Assembly (NCBI RefSeq): GCF_900177795.1
Contig: NZ_FXWJ01000002.1
Location: 620,001 to 684,000 of the forward strand
Source of the DNA: Plantibacter elymi (nom. nud.)
GTDB taxonomy: Bacteria; Actinomycetota; Actinomycetes; Actinomycetales; Microbacteriaceae
Reading direction: 5' to 3'
DNA length: 64,000 nt
Below the pieces are notes generated by a model. The model was not told the origin of the DNA. It searched no databases and was given only the letters and a program-made list of their open reading frames with translations. Every line of letters begins with the position of its first letter. Positions within the stretch are counted from its first letter, which is position 1. The translations under genes were made by a program, and so were the position numbers. Shown here in pieces: positions 11,221-19,168 of this stretch.

Positions 11221-13082
11221 GGGAGCTCCGATGCGGCGATGAGGGACTGGGTGAATCCGAGCAAGGTGATCTTCTCTCCGGAGTTGACGGCTGGCACGTA
11301 GAACAGGAGCTGGTCGCCGTAGGTGGCCTGTGTCCCCTTCGCGCTCTCGGTGATCCCGGAGAGCGCGGCGACCGCACCCTGAGGTTTCACGGTAGCACCG
11401 GCTGTGACGACGGAGACCACCTCGCCCTCCTGCACGTTGACGGCGACGATCGCGCCGGAGTCGTTGGTCGCCAGCGCGACGTTCGGGCCGGTGCCGGCAG
11501 CCGCCGAGAAGGCGATGCTCGCCGTCGTCGGCAGGTTGGCGGCCTTCGTCGCGCGGTCCGCGGCGACCTGCGTCCGGAAGACGTCGCCGTCAGCGTTGAA
11601 CAGACCGGCGAAGGTGCTCGCGTCGCCGTTCGTGATGATGTCGGCGTACGCCGCGGCGATCTCCTCCGGCGGCATGACGAGCAGCTTCGAGTCCGGCGGG
11701 ACGCTCGCGGCACCGATGGTCGCGGGCGCGACGTTCTCGAGTCGGGCGCCCTCGAGGAGCTTCTCCGCGTAGACGACCTGGTAGTTCGACCGTGGGTCCT
11801 GCTGGGTCATCACGAGGACCGTCGGCGACACCGTCTCGTCGGCCTTGTCCTGGATGGCGGTCATGACCGTCCGAGGCCAGGCGTCCGTCGCCTGAGGCAG
11901 CGTGAGCGTGACGGGCGACGCGGGGATGGGCGTCGCGCCAGCGGCGTCGGCCACCTTCGCGCGGAGGGCGTAGTTCGCGGTGCGTTCCTCGAGCGCCGGC
12001 CCGGAGAACCGGACGGCGGCGGCGGTGCCGTCGAGCGCCGCATCTGCCTCTGAGGCCGCGGTCGAGATCCGGGACACGATCCGCTCGACCTGTGGCACGG
12101 TGACGACGGGCGCCGCGAAGTCCTGGTCTTGACTGTCGGCCGGCAGGTCCGTCGCGGTGACGGTGGGCGTCGGTGACGGCGCTCCGATGGTCGGCCAGTA
12201 GTCCTGGGAGCAGCCACTCAGGCCGAGCGTGCCGATGAGGACGAGCGGGACGCCCACGACGAGGGAGCGGCGGAGCGGGGAGCGCTTCGTCTTGCCGGCT
12301 CCGAGTTCACGGGGGCGACGCGGTTTCGGTTGTCTCGACATCTTCGTGATGCCCTTCTGTCCTTGTCCCGGACCCTTGCGACGCGGGCCTCGTGAACGAC
12401 GCATGCGCTGGATCCCCGAGAGGTAGAGCACGATGCCGGCGAGGAGCACGAGGATGCCACCGGCGATCAGCGGACCGGCCCACGGGGTGGCGTTGTCGAG
12501 TGGCCAGGAGAGGCGGAGGGAATCCGGAGCGGCGGCCGTACCGTCGGTCGCGATGAGCACGTCGATGTCCTTCGGCAGGTTCATCGTCGCGATGACCGCG
12601 CCCGCTTCGTCGTACTCGCCGAGCCAGAGGTCGGATCCGCGCGGGTCCGGGCCCTTCTCGGAGGTGGTGGTGTCGTCGGTGGCCTCGGGGGCCGGCGTCG
12701 CCGACGGCTCCGGGCTCGGGGTCGCCCCGTCGTCGGTGGCGTCATCCTCGGCGGTGACGGTCGTGGACGTCAGGGCGGTGCCGGCACTGTTTACGCCGAC
12801 GCGGCTGTAGGGCTCGTCGCCGAGCCAGGCCGCGATGTCGTCGGAGCGCCCGTAGCTCATGAACACCTGTGTGTCGCCTCCGCCGGCGCTCGCCACGATG
12901 GACTGCGCTCCCGGCTGCGACTGCAGCACGCTCCCGGGGATGACGATGAACCGATCGCCGCTGTCGACCGTCGTGGACAGGCTGAAGGTGCCGGGCGGGA
13001 GGAACACGGTCCGTTGCGCGATTCCCGTCACGATCATGACGGCTGCCACGACGAACGCGGCGATGGCGAGAACGAAACGCAC
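11217..13082 (-). CDS. Composite membrane protein with internal lipobox-like segment
   Basis: A 621-residue open frame I cannot assign to a named family. Membrane segments are predicted at 3-21, 204-222 and 273-289. Residues 30-200 look extracytoplasmic, with an acidic Thr/Pro stretch at 105-150. Residues 223-272 are strongly basic and should be cytoplasmic. The third segment ends in LSGC (C291), a lipobox, followed by a 330-residue extracytoplasmic domain. M248 could start a separate 374-residue lipoprotein at base 12341, with AAGG about 11 bases upstream. The main GTG start at 13082 has GAGGAG at a distance of 8. The 3' end overlaps the thioredoxin gene by 4 bases, hinting at a joint envelope role. 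Confidence 0.7.
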   Translation of the reverse strand: MRFVLAIAAFVVAAVMIVTGIAQRTVFLPPGTFSLSTTVDSGDRFIVIPGSVLQSQPGAQSIVASAGGGDTQVFMSYGRSDDIAAWLGDEPYSRVGVNSAGTALTSTTVTAEDDATDDGATPSPEPSATPAPEATDDTTTSEKGPDPRGSDLWLGEYDEAGAVIATMNLPKDIDVLIATDGTAAAPDSLRLSWPLDNATPWAGPLIAGGILVLLAGIVLYLSGIQRMRRSRGPRRKGPGQGQKGITKMSRQPKPRRPRELGAGKTKRSPLRRSLVVGVPLVLIGTLGLSGCSQDYWPTIGAPSPTPTVTATDLPADSQDQDFAAPVVTVPQVERIVSRISTAASEADAALDGTAAAVRFSGPALEERTANYALRAKVADAAGATPIPASPVTLTLPQATDAWPRTVMTAIQDKADETVSPTVLVMTQQDPRSNYQVVYAEKLLEGARLENVAPATIGAASVPPDSKLLVMPPEEIAAAYADIITNGDASTFAGLFNADGDVFRTQVAADRATKAANLPTTASIAFSAAAGTGPNVALATNDSGAIVAVNVQEGEVVSVVTAGATVKPQGAVAALSGITESAKGTQATYGDQLLFYVPAVNSGEKITLLGFTQSLIAASELP

Positions 13083-13099
13083 GGATTACTCTCCTCTGG

Positions 13100-13133
13100 C
13101 GTCGGAGCGACGCGGGTGACCCTGCGTCCGACG
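13100..13133 (-). terminator. Hairpin in the leader of the composite membrane-protein gene (weak)
   Basis: CGTCGGA at 13100-13106 pairs with TCCGACG at 13127-13133, and shorter inner complementarity is present. It lies between the hydrolase stop and the next minus-strand start. It has no U tract and could be an attenuator, a weak terminator or chance. Confidence 0.3.
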
Positions 13134-13200
13134 GGATCCGGCTGGTCGGGCCGGCAGGAGACGCAGGTGGTTCAGGATATCGGAAGTGACTGGGAGGCGG

Positions 13201-13944
13201 CTAGACGGCCGCTGGGAGGCCGGGGGCCGGCCAGTGGGTCGGGAGCGGCAGCGCCTCGGGACGCACTGCAGCGACGATCTCGGTGAGCACGCGTCGGGTC
13301 TGGCTCTCCCCCACCCACAGGTGCTTGGCACCGTCCACCGGGACGAGGGTGGCCCCGGGGAGGACGCCGAACCGCTCCGCCGCTTCCGCGGGGCGGAGGT
13401 AGTCGTCGAACTCGGGCACGAGGACGACCAATGGCCGTTCGTCGCCGGCCCACGCCCGGAGCTCGTCCTCCGTCGTGCGGTGCAGCGGCGGAGAGAGGAG
13501 GATCACGCCGTCGACGACCGGGTCGCGACCGTACTTCAAGGCCAGCTCGGTCCCGAACGACCATCCGACGATCCACGGATGCGGAAGCCCGCGCTCGGCC
13601 ACGAACGCCAGTGCGGCCTCGACATCGGCCCGTTCGCCGACGCCGCCGTCGAACGCGCCGTCGCTCGTCCCTCGAGGAGACGAGGTGCCGCGGGTGTTGA
13701 AGCGGAGCACCGCGATCCCCGCGAGTGCCGGCAGGCGCGCCGCGGCCTTCCGGAGCACATGGGAGTCCATGAACCCGCCGGCGGTCGGCAGCGGGTGGAG
13801 CGTCACCAGGGTCGCGACGATCTCGCCGTCGGCCGGCACCGCGAGCTCGCCGACGAGGGTCAGGCCGTCGGCCGTGTGCAGCTCGATCTCCTCTCGGACG
13901 GCGGGGAGCTCGGCGCCACCACGGATCTCGATGGTGTCGGTCAT
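13201..13944 (-). CDS. Alpha/beta hydrolase (dienelactone-hydrolase-like)
   Basis: 247 residues with a complete serine-hydrolase triad in family order: nucleophile elbow GWSFG (127-131, S129), an acidic residue in PEFDDYL (D180 or D181) and H208 in AKHLW. LHPLPTAGG (49-57) is the oxyanion-loop region typical of the family that includes bacterial relatives of human KANSL3/TEX30. It has no signal peptide and is probably cytoplasmic. The substrate is unknown. It sits upstream of the composite membrane protein on the same strand with 118 bases between, so co-transcription is possible but not shown. Confidence 0.85.
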   Translation of the reverse strand: MTDTIEIRGGAELPAVREEIELHTADGLTLVGELAVPADGEIVATLVTLHPLPTAGGFMDSHVLRKAAARLPALAGIAVLRFNTRGTSSPRGTSDGAFDGGVGERADVEAALAFVAERGLPHPWIVGWSFGTELALKYGRDPVVDGVILLSPPLHRTTEDELRAWAGDERPLVVLVPEFDDYLRPAEAAERFGVLPGATLVPVDGAKHLWVGESQTRRVLTEIVAAVRPEALPLPTHWPAPGLPAAV

Positions 13945-13996
13945 GAGTCAGTCCTCCGGGGCAGTGTGGTCGGGTCGATCCGCGGCGTCCGGGCGT

Positions 13997-14287
13997 TCAC
14001 CGGATCCGCCAGCAGTGGGAGTGCCAGTGCCGTCGGGCAGCGATGTCGGCCTGGTCGCCCAGGACCCCGTCAGCGCGCCACGTCACCACATGGGCGGTAC
14101 CGGGCGGGATGGACTGTCCGCATCCAGGACACACATAGGTCTTCTGCGCACTGGAACCGCTGACGGGCTGGACGAACCAGGATCCGTCTCGATGGTCCTC
14201 GGTGCGTTTCCACCCCGCCATCAGCCGCTCGAGACCGTTACCCTCGTCGTCGCCGGGCCGTGGCCGGTGGCGGTGGTGTCGGGGCAT
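13997..14287 (-). CDS. Small zinc-finger-like protein of unknown function
   Basis: 96 residues, basic at the N-terminus (MPRHHRHRPRP). Two cysteines in CPGCGQ (about 53-58) and a later HSHCW (about 89-93) could form a treble-clef-like zinc site with His/Cys ligands. It resembles short proteins that automatic pipelines label ATP/GTP-binding in Microbacteriaceae, but I see no Walker motif and give no such function. It is surrounded by minus-strand genes, 52 bases from the hydrolase. The start ATG at 14287 is the only in-frame choice giving the whole basic leader; an internal ATG (GLERLMAGW) is possible. Confidence 0.65.
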   Translation of the reverse strand: MPRHHRHRPRPGDDEGNGLERLMAGWKRTEDHRDGSWFVQPVSGSSAQKTYVCPGCGQSIPPGTAHVVTWRADGVLGDQADIAARRHWHSHCWRIR

Positions 14288-14337
14288 GGGTCAAGTCTAG
14301 GCTCAGCCTCCACGACCGTGTCGGGAAGCGGTCCCGG

Positions 14338-15027
14338 TCAGTACCAGCCGTTGGACTCCGAGTGGGCCCACGCGCCACACGGCGTGCTGTACCGACTCGT
14401 GATGTATCCGAGACCCCAGGTGATCTGCGTCGCGGGGTTGGTCGCCCAGTCGGCTCCGGCCGAGGCCATCTTGGAGCCGGGAAGCGCCTGCGGGATGCCC
14501 GTGGCGCCGGAGCTGGCGTTGTAGGCGTACACGTTCCAACCCGACTCGCGGTTCCACAGGGAGACGAGGCAGCTGTACTCGCCCTCGCCCCAGCCGTTGG
14601 CCATGACCATGTCGTAGGCGATGGCCTGAGCCGTACCCGGGTCGGGCGTGCCTGCCGCGGGAGCGCTGCCCGTGGACGAAGAACCGCCGCCGGTCGCGGC
14701 CGGCGTCGCCACCGGGGGCGGCGGAGGCGGAGCGACGACCTCGTAGCTGTCGCGGGCGAAGGTGTACTGGTAGTTCGAGCTCGCGACGACCGACTGCGCG
14801 GCGTTGCCACCGAACTGCGCCTGCTTCTCCGCATAGGAGGACGCCACGACACTCGAGGTCGGGTCGACCATCGTCACGGCCACGAAGCCGAACGCAGCCG
14901 TCGCGGCGAAGATCCCGAGGACCTTCTTGCCGCGAGAGCGCGGCCGACGGTAGGGCTGAACCGCCTTACCGGTGTTCGGCTGGGCTGATGGTTTCCACGG
15001 GGTCACGTCAGTTGAGTCTTGAGGCAC
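14338..15027 (-). CDS. Membrane-anchored lysozyme-like wall protein (APF C-terminal type)
   Basis: 229 residues. A basic cytoplasmic leader with RRPRSRGKK is followed by one membrane segment or uncleaved signal (about 36-54), a Pro/Ser/Thr/Gly-rich linker (95-130) and a compact C-terminal domain (about 145-229). The domain contains LVSLWNRESGWN, with the glutamate expected to act as catalytic acid in lytic-transglycosylase-like folds, and ends with the WAHSESNGWY signature of aggregation-promoting-factor C-termini. It probably cuts or binds peptidoglycan outside the cell. The GTG start at 15027 has no clear ribosome binding site. A palindrome and a TACCAT hexamer lie just upstream. Confidence 0.85.
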   Translation of the reverse strand: MPQDSTDVTPWKPSAQPNTGKAVQPYRRPRSRGKKVLGIFAATAAFGFVAVTMVDPTSSVVASSYAEKQAQFGGNAAQSVVASSNYQYTFARDSYEVVAPPPPPPVATPAATGGGSSSTGSAPAAGTPDPGTAQAIAYDMVMANGWGEGEYSCLVSLWNRESGWNVYAYNASSGATGIPQALPGSKMASAGADWATNPATQITWGLGYITSRYSTPCGAWAHSESNGWY

Positions 15028-15051
15028 GATGCATCGATGGTAGCCGAGAAT

Positions 15052-15063
15052 GCCTGATCAGGC
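15052..15063. promoter_or_regulatory. 12-base palindrome upstream of the lysozyme-like gene
   Basis: GCCTGATCAGGC is a perfect palindrome 25 bases upstream of the GTG at 15027. It overlaps the expected -35 position of a possible -10 TACCAT (minus strand, 15042-15037). A near copy lies at the same distance before the DivIVA-repeat gene, so an operator is possible. Function is inferred only from position. Confidence 0.35.
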
Positions 15064-15081
15064 CACCTGGTCGCCCGACGC

Positions 15082-15639
15082 TCAGCGAACCGCCAGCATG
15101 ACGTCCACGACGCTGTCGAGCAGGGCGTCGACCTGCGACTCGCGGTATCCGGCCCACTCGTTGCGGAACACGGCCGTGCGGACTCGGTCGACGTTGAGTG
15201 GTGTGCCGTCGTGGAAGTAGGCGACGAGGCGATCCGCGAGGGCGTCCACGTCCTTGCGGCTGTATCCGCGGGCGAGCAGGCTCACGCGCTGGAACCGCTG
15301 GCCCTCGGGCCTCGTCAGCCGGTTGAGGATGACCTGTGCGGTGCCGCGGGCGTCGCGGAGCCACTCCTTGGCGCCGCGCTCCTCGACCGACCGCTCCCGC
15401 TCGCGGAGCGAGAAGGCATCCTCGAGTCGCTCGAGCGCCGCGTCGACGTGCTCGGTGCTGTAGCCGCCCCGCACGAGTCGGAACGCCACGTGCCGGATGT
15501 CCTCCGCGCTCAGGATCGCGTCGGCGTCGGCATCGGTGTCCTGCCCGTAGGCGGCGCGAGCGCGGTCGAGGAACTCGTCGACCTCGGCCGGATCGTAGCC
15601 ACGCTTCGAACGTTTTGAGGTGGGGAAGATCGTGCTCAC
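15082..15639 (-). CDS. DivIVA-repeat cytoplasmic protein
   Basis: 185 residues carrying several copies of the short DivIVA-type motif: RGYDPAEVDEFLDR (13-26), GGYSTEHVDAALER (58-71), RGYSRKDVDALADR (124-137) and a diverged AGYRESQVDALLDS (163-176). True DivIVA/Wag31 has one such motif followed by long coiled coils; here the motif is repeated and the coiled coil is missing. Polar-growth or membrane-curvature roles are inference. The open frame extends to 15786, but GGGGGAG lies 9 bases before the GTG at 15639, which fixes that start. It follows cdsA on the same strand after 55 bases, so an envelope context is likely. Confidence 0.85.
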   Translation of the reverse strand: MSTIFPTSKRSKRGYDPAEVDEFLDRARAAYGQDTDADADAILSAEDIRHVAFRLVRGGYSTEHVDAALERLEDAFSLRERERSVEERGAKEWLRDARGTAQVILNRLTRPEGQRFQRVSLLARGYSRKDVDALADRLVAYFHDGTPLNVDRVRTAVFRNEWAGYRESQVDALLDSVVDVMLAVR

Positions 15640-15661
15640 CGGACCATTCTCCCCCATGAGG

Positions 15662-15673
15662 GGCTGATCAGGC
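15662..15673. promoter_or_regulatory. Palindrome-like site upstream of the DivIVA-repeat gene
   Basis: The minus strand reads GCCTGATCAGCC, 11 of 12 bases identical to the perfect palindrome at 15052-15063. Its CTGATCAG core lies 25 bases from the GTG at 15639. The 8-base core also occurs inside glgP (near 3487), so it is not unique; the 10-base form GCCTGATCAG I noticed only at these two places. Confidence 0.35.
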
Positions 15674-15694
15674 GAAATCGGACCGATGTCGGAC

Positions 15695-16741
15695 TCAGAC
15701 CGCGAGTCCGCCGAACAGGAGGTAGACCACGTAGGCGACGACCGCCGACGGCAGGATCGAGTCGAGCCGGTCGAGGAATCCGCCATGTCCCGGCAGCCAC
15801 GAACTCATGTCCTTCACGCCGATGTCGCGCTTGATGAGCGACTCCGCGAGGTCGCCGACCGTGGCACTGCCGAGGAGCAGCAGACCGAGCAGGACACCGA
15901 CCCACCACGGAACACCGAGCATGAGGATCGCGAGCAGCACGCCGGCCACGACCGAGACGACCCCTGCCCCGGCGAAGCCCTCCCAGGTCTTGTTCGGGCT
16001 GATCACCGGCGCCATCTTGTGCTTCCCGAACGACAGGCCGCTCACATAGGCGCCGACGTCGACGCAGATGACGAGGATCAGGAACGCCAGCGTCCACCAC
16101 TCGCCCTCGGGCTGGGCGACCAGGAACACGGCGAAGGACGCGAGGAAGGGGACGTAGACCTGGATGAACGTCCCGGACGCCAGGTCGCGGACGAGGGTGG
16201 GAAGGTCCGTCCGCTTGGAGGCGGTGGCCTGCTCGGCGACGCGCCAGACGATGACGAGCAGGATGCCGAGCAGGACGACGGACCATCGCCAGACGTCGTG
16301 GAGGAAGAACGCCGCCGGCTGCATCGCGACGGCCGAGATGACGGTCGGGATCGCCGGCACCCTGCGCCCGGTCTGCTCGAGGGCCTTCCGCAGCTCCAGC
16401 GTGGCGAACGCCACCACGGCCGAGGCCAGGACGACGAAGATCACCTTGAAGATGATCAGGCTCACGAGCATGATGCCGCCCGCGGCCACCCCGATGAGGA
16501 TGGCGTTCACGAGGTTGCGGCCGACCCGCGCCTCGATGCGTTCGTTCGTCGCGTCGAACTGCGCCTTCGTCGCCTGGACCTGCCGTTCGATGTCGGCACG
16601 TTTGGCGTCGACCTGCCGCTCGAACTTCGCGCGGCGGTCCTTCAGCTGGGAACGCAATTCCTGCGAACCCGACTTGCCGGACCGGCCGGGTTCGGGCTTC
16701 GACGGATCGCTCGATCGCCCGGGAGCGACATCGTCTTCCAC
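15695..16741 (-). CDS. cdsA: Phosphatidate cytidylyltransferase
   Basis: 348 residues. CdsA makes CDP-diacylglycerol from CTP and phosphatidate in the membrane. The PROSITE signature is complete near the C-terminus: SLIKR, KDMSSWLPGHGGFLDRLD. The catalytic core has about eight membrane helices from residue 78 on. It is longer than the usual 270-290 residues because of a charged N-terminal extension (1-75), of which about 27-72 looks like a coiled coil rich in Gln, Arg and Glu. It lies downstream of frr (71 bases), the classic pyrH-frr-cdsA order. The start is ATG 16741. Confidence 0.95.
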   Translation of the reverse strand: MEDDVAPGRSSDPSKPEPGRSGKSGSQELRSQLKDRRAKFERQVDAKRADIERQVQATKAQFDATNERIEARVGRNLVNAILIGVAAGGIMLVSLIIFKVIFVVLASAVVAFATLELRKALEQTGRRVPAIPTVISAVAMQPAAFFLHDVWRWSVVLLGILLVIVWRVAEQATASKRTDLPTLVRDLASGTFIQVYVPFLASFAVFLVAQPEGEWWTLAFLILVICVDVGAYVSGLSFGKHKMAPVISPNKTWEGFAGAGVVSVVAGVLLAILMLGVPWWVGVLLGLLLLGSATVGDLAESLIKRDIGVKDMSSWLPGHGGFLDRLDSILPSAVVAYVVYLLFGGLAV

Positions 16742-16812
16742 AGGTACCTCCAGCGGGCGTGCCGTCGGTCGAGGGACCGGTCGGCGAACGGAATCAGCGG
16801 TGGGACAGCGGC

Positions 16813-17367
16813 TCAGATGGAGAGCAGCTCGGTCTCCTTGGCCTTCAGCGCGGCGTCAAGGGCGTCGATGTGCGACTTCGTGACGGCTTCGAGCTCCTTC
16901 TCGCCGCGTGCGACGTCGTCATCGCCGACCTCGCTCTTGAGCGCCTCGAGGTCGTCCTTGCCCTTGCGACGGATGTTGCGGATCGACACCTTCGCGTCTT
17001 CACCCTTGCCGCGGACGATCTTGACGTATTCCTTGCGACGCTCAGCGGTCAGTTCGGGCATGGTGACCCGGATGACGGTGCCGTCGTTCGTCGGGTTGGC
17101 GCCGAGGTTCGGGATGTCGCGGATCGCCTGCTCGATGTCGCGCAGTGCGGACTTGTCGTAGGGCGTCACGACGATCGTGCGAGCTTCCTGGTTCTGCAGG
17201 GAGGCGAGCTGCGCCAGCGGCGTCGGCGTGCCGTAGTAGCTCACCAGGACCTTCTGGAACAGCTGGGGGTTGGCGCGACCCGTACGCACCGTGGCGAAGT
17301 CATCCTTCGCGGCCTCGACGGCCTTCGACATCCGGGTACCAACATCCGAGAGGACATCCGCGATCAC
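16813..17367 (-). CDS. frr: Ribosome recycling factor
   Basis: 184 residues, the family standard (185 in E. coli). With EF-G it splits post-termination ribosomes. The typical RTGRANP segment (about 28-34) and [10 protein letters not shown] (about 90) identify it; the fold is a three-helix bundle plus an alpha/beta domain. The frame opens at a GTG at 17373, but that codon overlaps the ribosome binding site. AAAGGAG followed by TGCTC and a GTG at 17367 gives 5-base spacing, so the protein begins MIADVLSD. It is downstream of pyrH (72 bases, with a weak hairpin between) and upstream of cdsA. Confidence 0.97.
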   Translation of the reverse strand: MIADVLSDVGTRMSKAVEAAKDDFATVRTGRANPQLFQKVLVSYYGTPTPLAQLASLQNQEARTIVVTPYDKSALRDIEQAIRDIPNLGANPTNDGTVIRVTMPELTAERRKEYVKIVRGKGEDAKVSIRNIRRKGKDDLEALKSEVGDDDVARGEKELEAVTKSHIDALDAALKAKETELLSI

Positions 17368-17406
17368 GAGCACTCCTTTGATTGCATTACTGGGTTCAGT
17401 CTAGTC

Positions 17407-17433
17407 GGGCGGCGGGCCTCGGCCTGGCCGCCC
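17407..17433 (-). terminator. Weak hairpin between pyrH and frr
   Basis: GGGCGGC (17407-17413) and GCCGCCC (17427-17433) form a 7-base stem with a 13-base loop just after the pyrH stop. There is no U tract, so it may only attenuate read-through into frr. Confidence 0.35.
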
Positions 17434-17439
17434 TGCCGC

Positions 17440-18153
17440 CTAGGCGGAGGTGACGAGGGTGCCGATAGCGGCACCGCGGATGGCCGCCGTGACGTTGCCG
17501 GCCGGCTCCATGCCGAAGACGCGCATCGGCATGCCGTTGTCCATGCAGAGGCTGAAGGCCGTCGAGTCGACGACCTTGAGGCCGCGCTGGAGCGCCTCCT
17601 GATAGGAGATGGTGTCGATCTTCGTCGCCGTCGGGTCGACGCGGGGGTCGGCGGTGTAGACGCCGTCGACGCCGTTCTTGGCGACGAGGACCTCGACGGC
17701 TCCGATCTCGAGCGCGCGCTGCGCCGAGACGGTGTCGGTCGAGAAGTACGGGAGCCCGGCGCCCGCTCCGAAGATGACGACGCGACCCTTCTCGAGGTGC
17801 CGCTCGGCACGGAGCGGGATGTAGGGCTCGGCGACCTGCGTCATGGCGATGGCCGACTGCACGCGCGTGGCGGCGCCGGCCTGTTCCAGGAAGTCCTGGA
17901 GCGCCAGGGCGTTCATGACCGTTCCGAGCATGCCCATGTAGTCGGCTCGGCCGCGGTCCATGCCGCGCTGGCTGAGCTCGGCGCCGCGGAAGAAGTTGCC
18001 GCCTCCGACGACCACTGCGACCTCGACCTCGGCGGTCGCTTCAGCGATCTCGCGGGCGATGGACCCGACCACGTCGGGGTTGACGCCCAACTGGCCGCCT
18101 CCGAACGCCTCACCTGACAGCTTGAGCAGTACCCTGCGCTTCTTCTCCGGCAT
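17440..18153 (-). CDS. pyrH: Uridylate kinase
   Basis: 237 residues of the hexameric bacterial UMP kinase family (amino acid kinase fold), which phosphorylates UMP to UDP and supplies all pyrimidine nucleotides. Family motifs are KLSGEAF near the N-terminus (about 11-17), [11 protein letters not shown] (about 47-57), a [13 protein letters not shown] helix (about 73-85) and [11 protein letters not shown] (about 140-150). The ATG at 18153 follows GGAAGG at a distance of about 7. It is separated from tsf by a terminator and 169 bases, so it likely has its own promoter; TAAGTT at 18186-18181 (minus strand) is a possible -10. Confidence 0.97.
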   Translation of the reverse strand: MPEKKRRVLLKLSGEAFGGGQLGVNPDVVGSIAREIAEATAEVEVAVVVGGGNFFRGAELSQRGMDRGRADYMGMLGTVMNALALQDFLEQAGAATRVQSAIAMTQVAEPYIPLRAERHLEKGRVVIFGAGAGLPYFSTDTVSAQRALEIGAVEVLVAKNGVDGVYTADPRVDPTATKIDTISYQEALQRGLKVVDSTAFSLCMDNGMPMRVFGMEPAGNVTAAIRGAAIGTLVTSA

Positions 18154-18279
18154 CCGCCTGTCCTTCCTCGTCCCTCACACAACTTAGCGCCAGGAGCCGC
18201 CCGCTGTCCGCGACAGCCGTCGACTCGCTGGCTGGATCGTCACCGATCCCACGTGCACGGGTATGCCCGCGCACGCAAA

Positions 18280-18312
18280 GGGGTCCGGATCGCCACTGGC
18301 GATCCGGACCCC
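18280..18312 (-). terminator. Intrinsic terminator of the rpsB-tsf operon
   Basis: A perfect 15-base inverted repeat (18280-18294 and 18298-18312) with a 3-base loop lies 11 bases after the tsf stop. On the minus strand it is followed by TTT, giving a short U tract. Confidence 0.85.
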
Positions 18313-18322
18313 GTCACAACTG

Positions 18323-19150
18323 CTACGCGCCGACCTTGAAGCGGGCGAACCCGGTCACGGTGAGGCCCGCGTCAGCGAGCACCTTCTGCACGGACAGCTT
18401 GTTGTCCTTGGCGTAGTCCTGCTCGAGGAGCGCGACCTGCTTGAAGTACGAGGTCACGCGGCCCTCGACGATCTTCGGCAGTGCAGCCTCGGGCTTGCCC
18501 TCGTTCTTCGAGATCTCGGTGACGATCTCGCGCTCCTTCTCGACCTCGTCGGCCGGGACGTCGTCGCGGCTGAGGTAGGACGGGTTGGCGAACGAGATGT
18601 GCTGCGCGATGCTGCGAGCCGTCTCCGCGTCGTCGCCCGTGTAGCCGACGACCACGCCGACCTGCGCGGGCAGGTCCTTGTTGGTCTTGTGGAGGTAGAC
18701 GGCGAAGTGCTCACCGTGCACCACCGCGAGGCGGCGGAGCTCGAACTTCTCACCGATGATCGCAGCGGAGTCCGCGATGACCTCGGCGACGGTCTTGCCG
18801 TCGGCCGGAGCCGCGTTCCCCTCTTCGACGGTGGTCGCGCCGGCGGCGACGACTGCGTCGAGGACGAGGTCGGCCAGGGCAAGGAACTTCTCACCCTTCG
18901 CGACGAAGTCGGTCTCGCAGGCGAGCTCGATGAGCGTGGCGGTGTCGCCGTTCTCCTTCGCGGCGACGAGGCCCTCGCTCGTGGAGCGGTCGGCACGCTT
19001 CGCGTTGCCCTTCGCACCCTTGAGACGCAGGATCTCGGTCGCCTTCTCGACGTCGCCATCGGCTTCGACGAGTGCGTTCTTGGTGTCGACCATGCCGGTG
19101 CCGAGCTGCTCGCGCAGCACCTTCAGGTCAGCGAGAGAAAAGTTGGCCAT
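18323..19150 (-). CDS. tsf: Elongation factor Ts
   Basis: 275 residues. EF-Ts exchanges GDP for GTP on EF-Tu. The N-terminal UBA-like domain holds KVLREQLGTGMVDTKNAL (about 9-26), and the first dimerisation domain holds the near-invariant ELACETDFVAK (about 76-86). Size and domains are those of the mycobacterial/streptomycete form. AAGGAGG lies 9 bases before the ATG at 19150. It is 18 bases downstream of rpsB and ends at a strong hairpin, so rpsB-tsf is a two-gene operon. Confidence 0.98.
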   Translation of the reverse strand: MANFSLADLKVLREQLGTGMVDTKNALVEADGDVEKATEILRLKGAKGNAKRADRSTSEGLVAAKENGDTATLIELACETDFVAKGEKFLALADLVLDAVVAAGATTVEEGNAAPADGKTVAEVIADSAAIIGEKFELRRLAVVHGEHFAVYLHKTNKDLPAQVGVVVGYTGDDAETARSIAQHISFANPSYLSRDDVPADEVEKEREIVTEISKNEGKPEAALPKIVEGRVTSYFKQVALLEQDYAKDNKLSVQKVLADAGLTVTGFARFKVGA

Positions 19151-19168
19151 TGCTGGTGTCCTCCTTGA

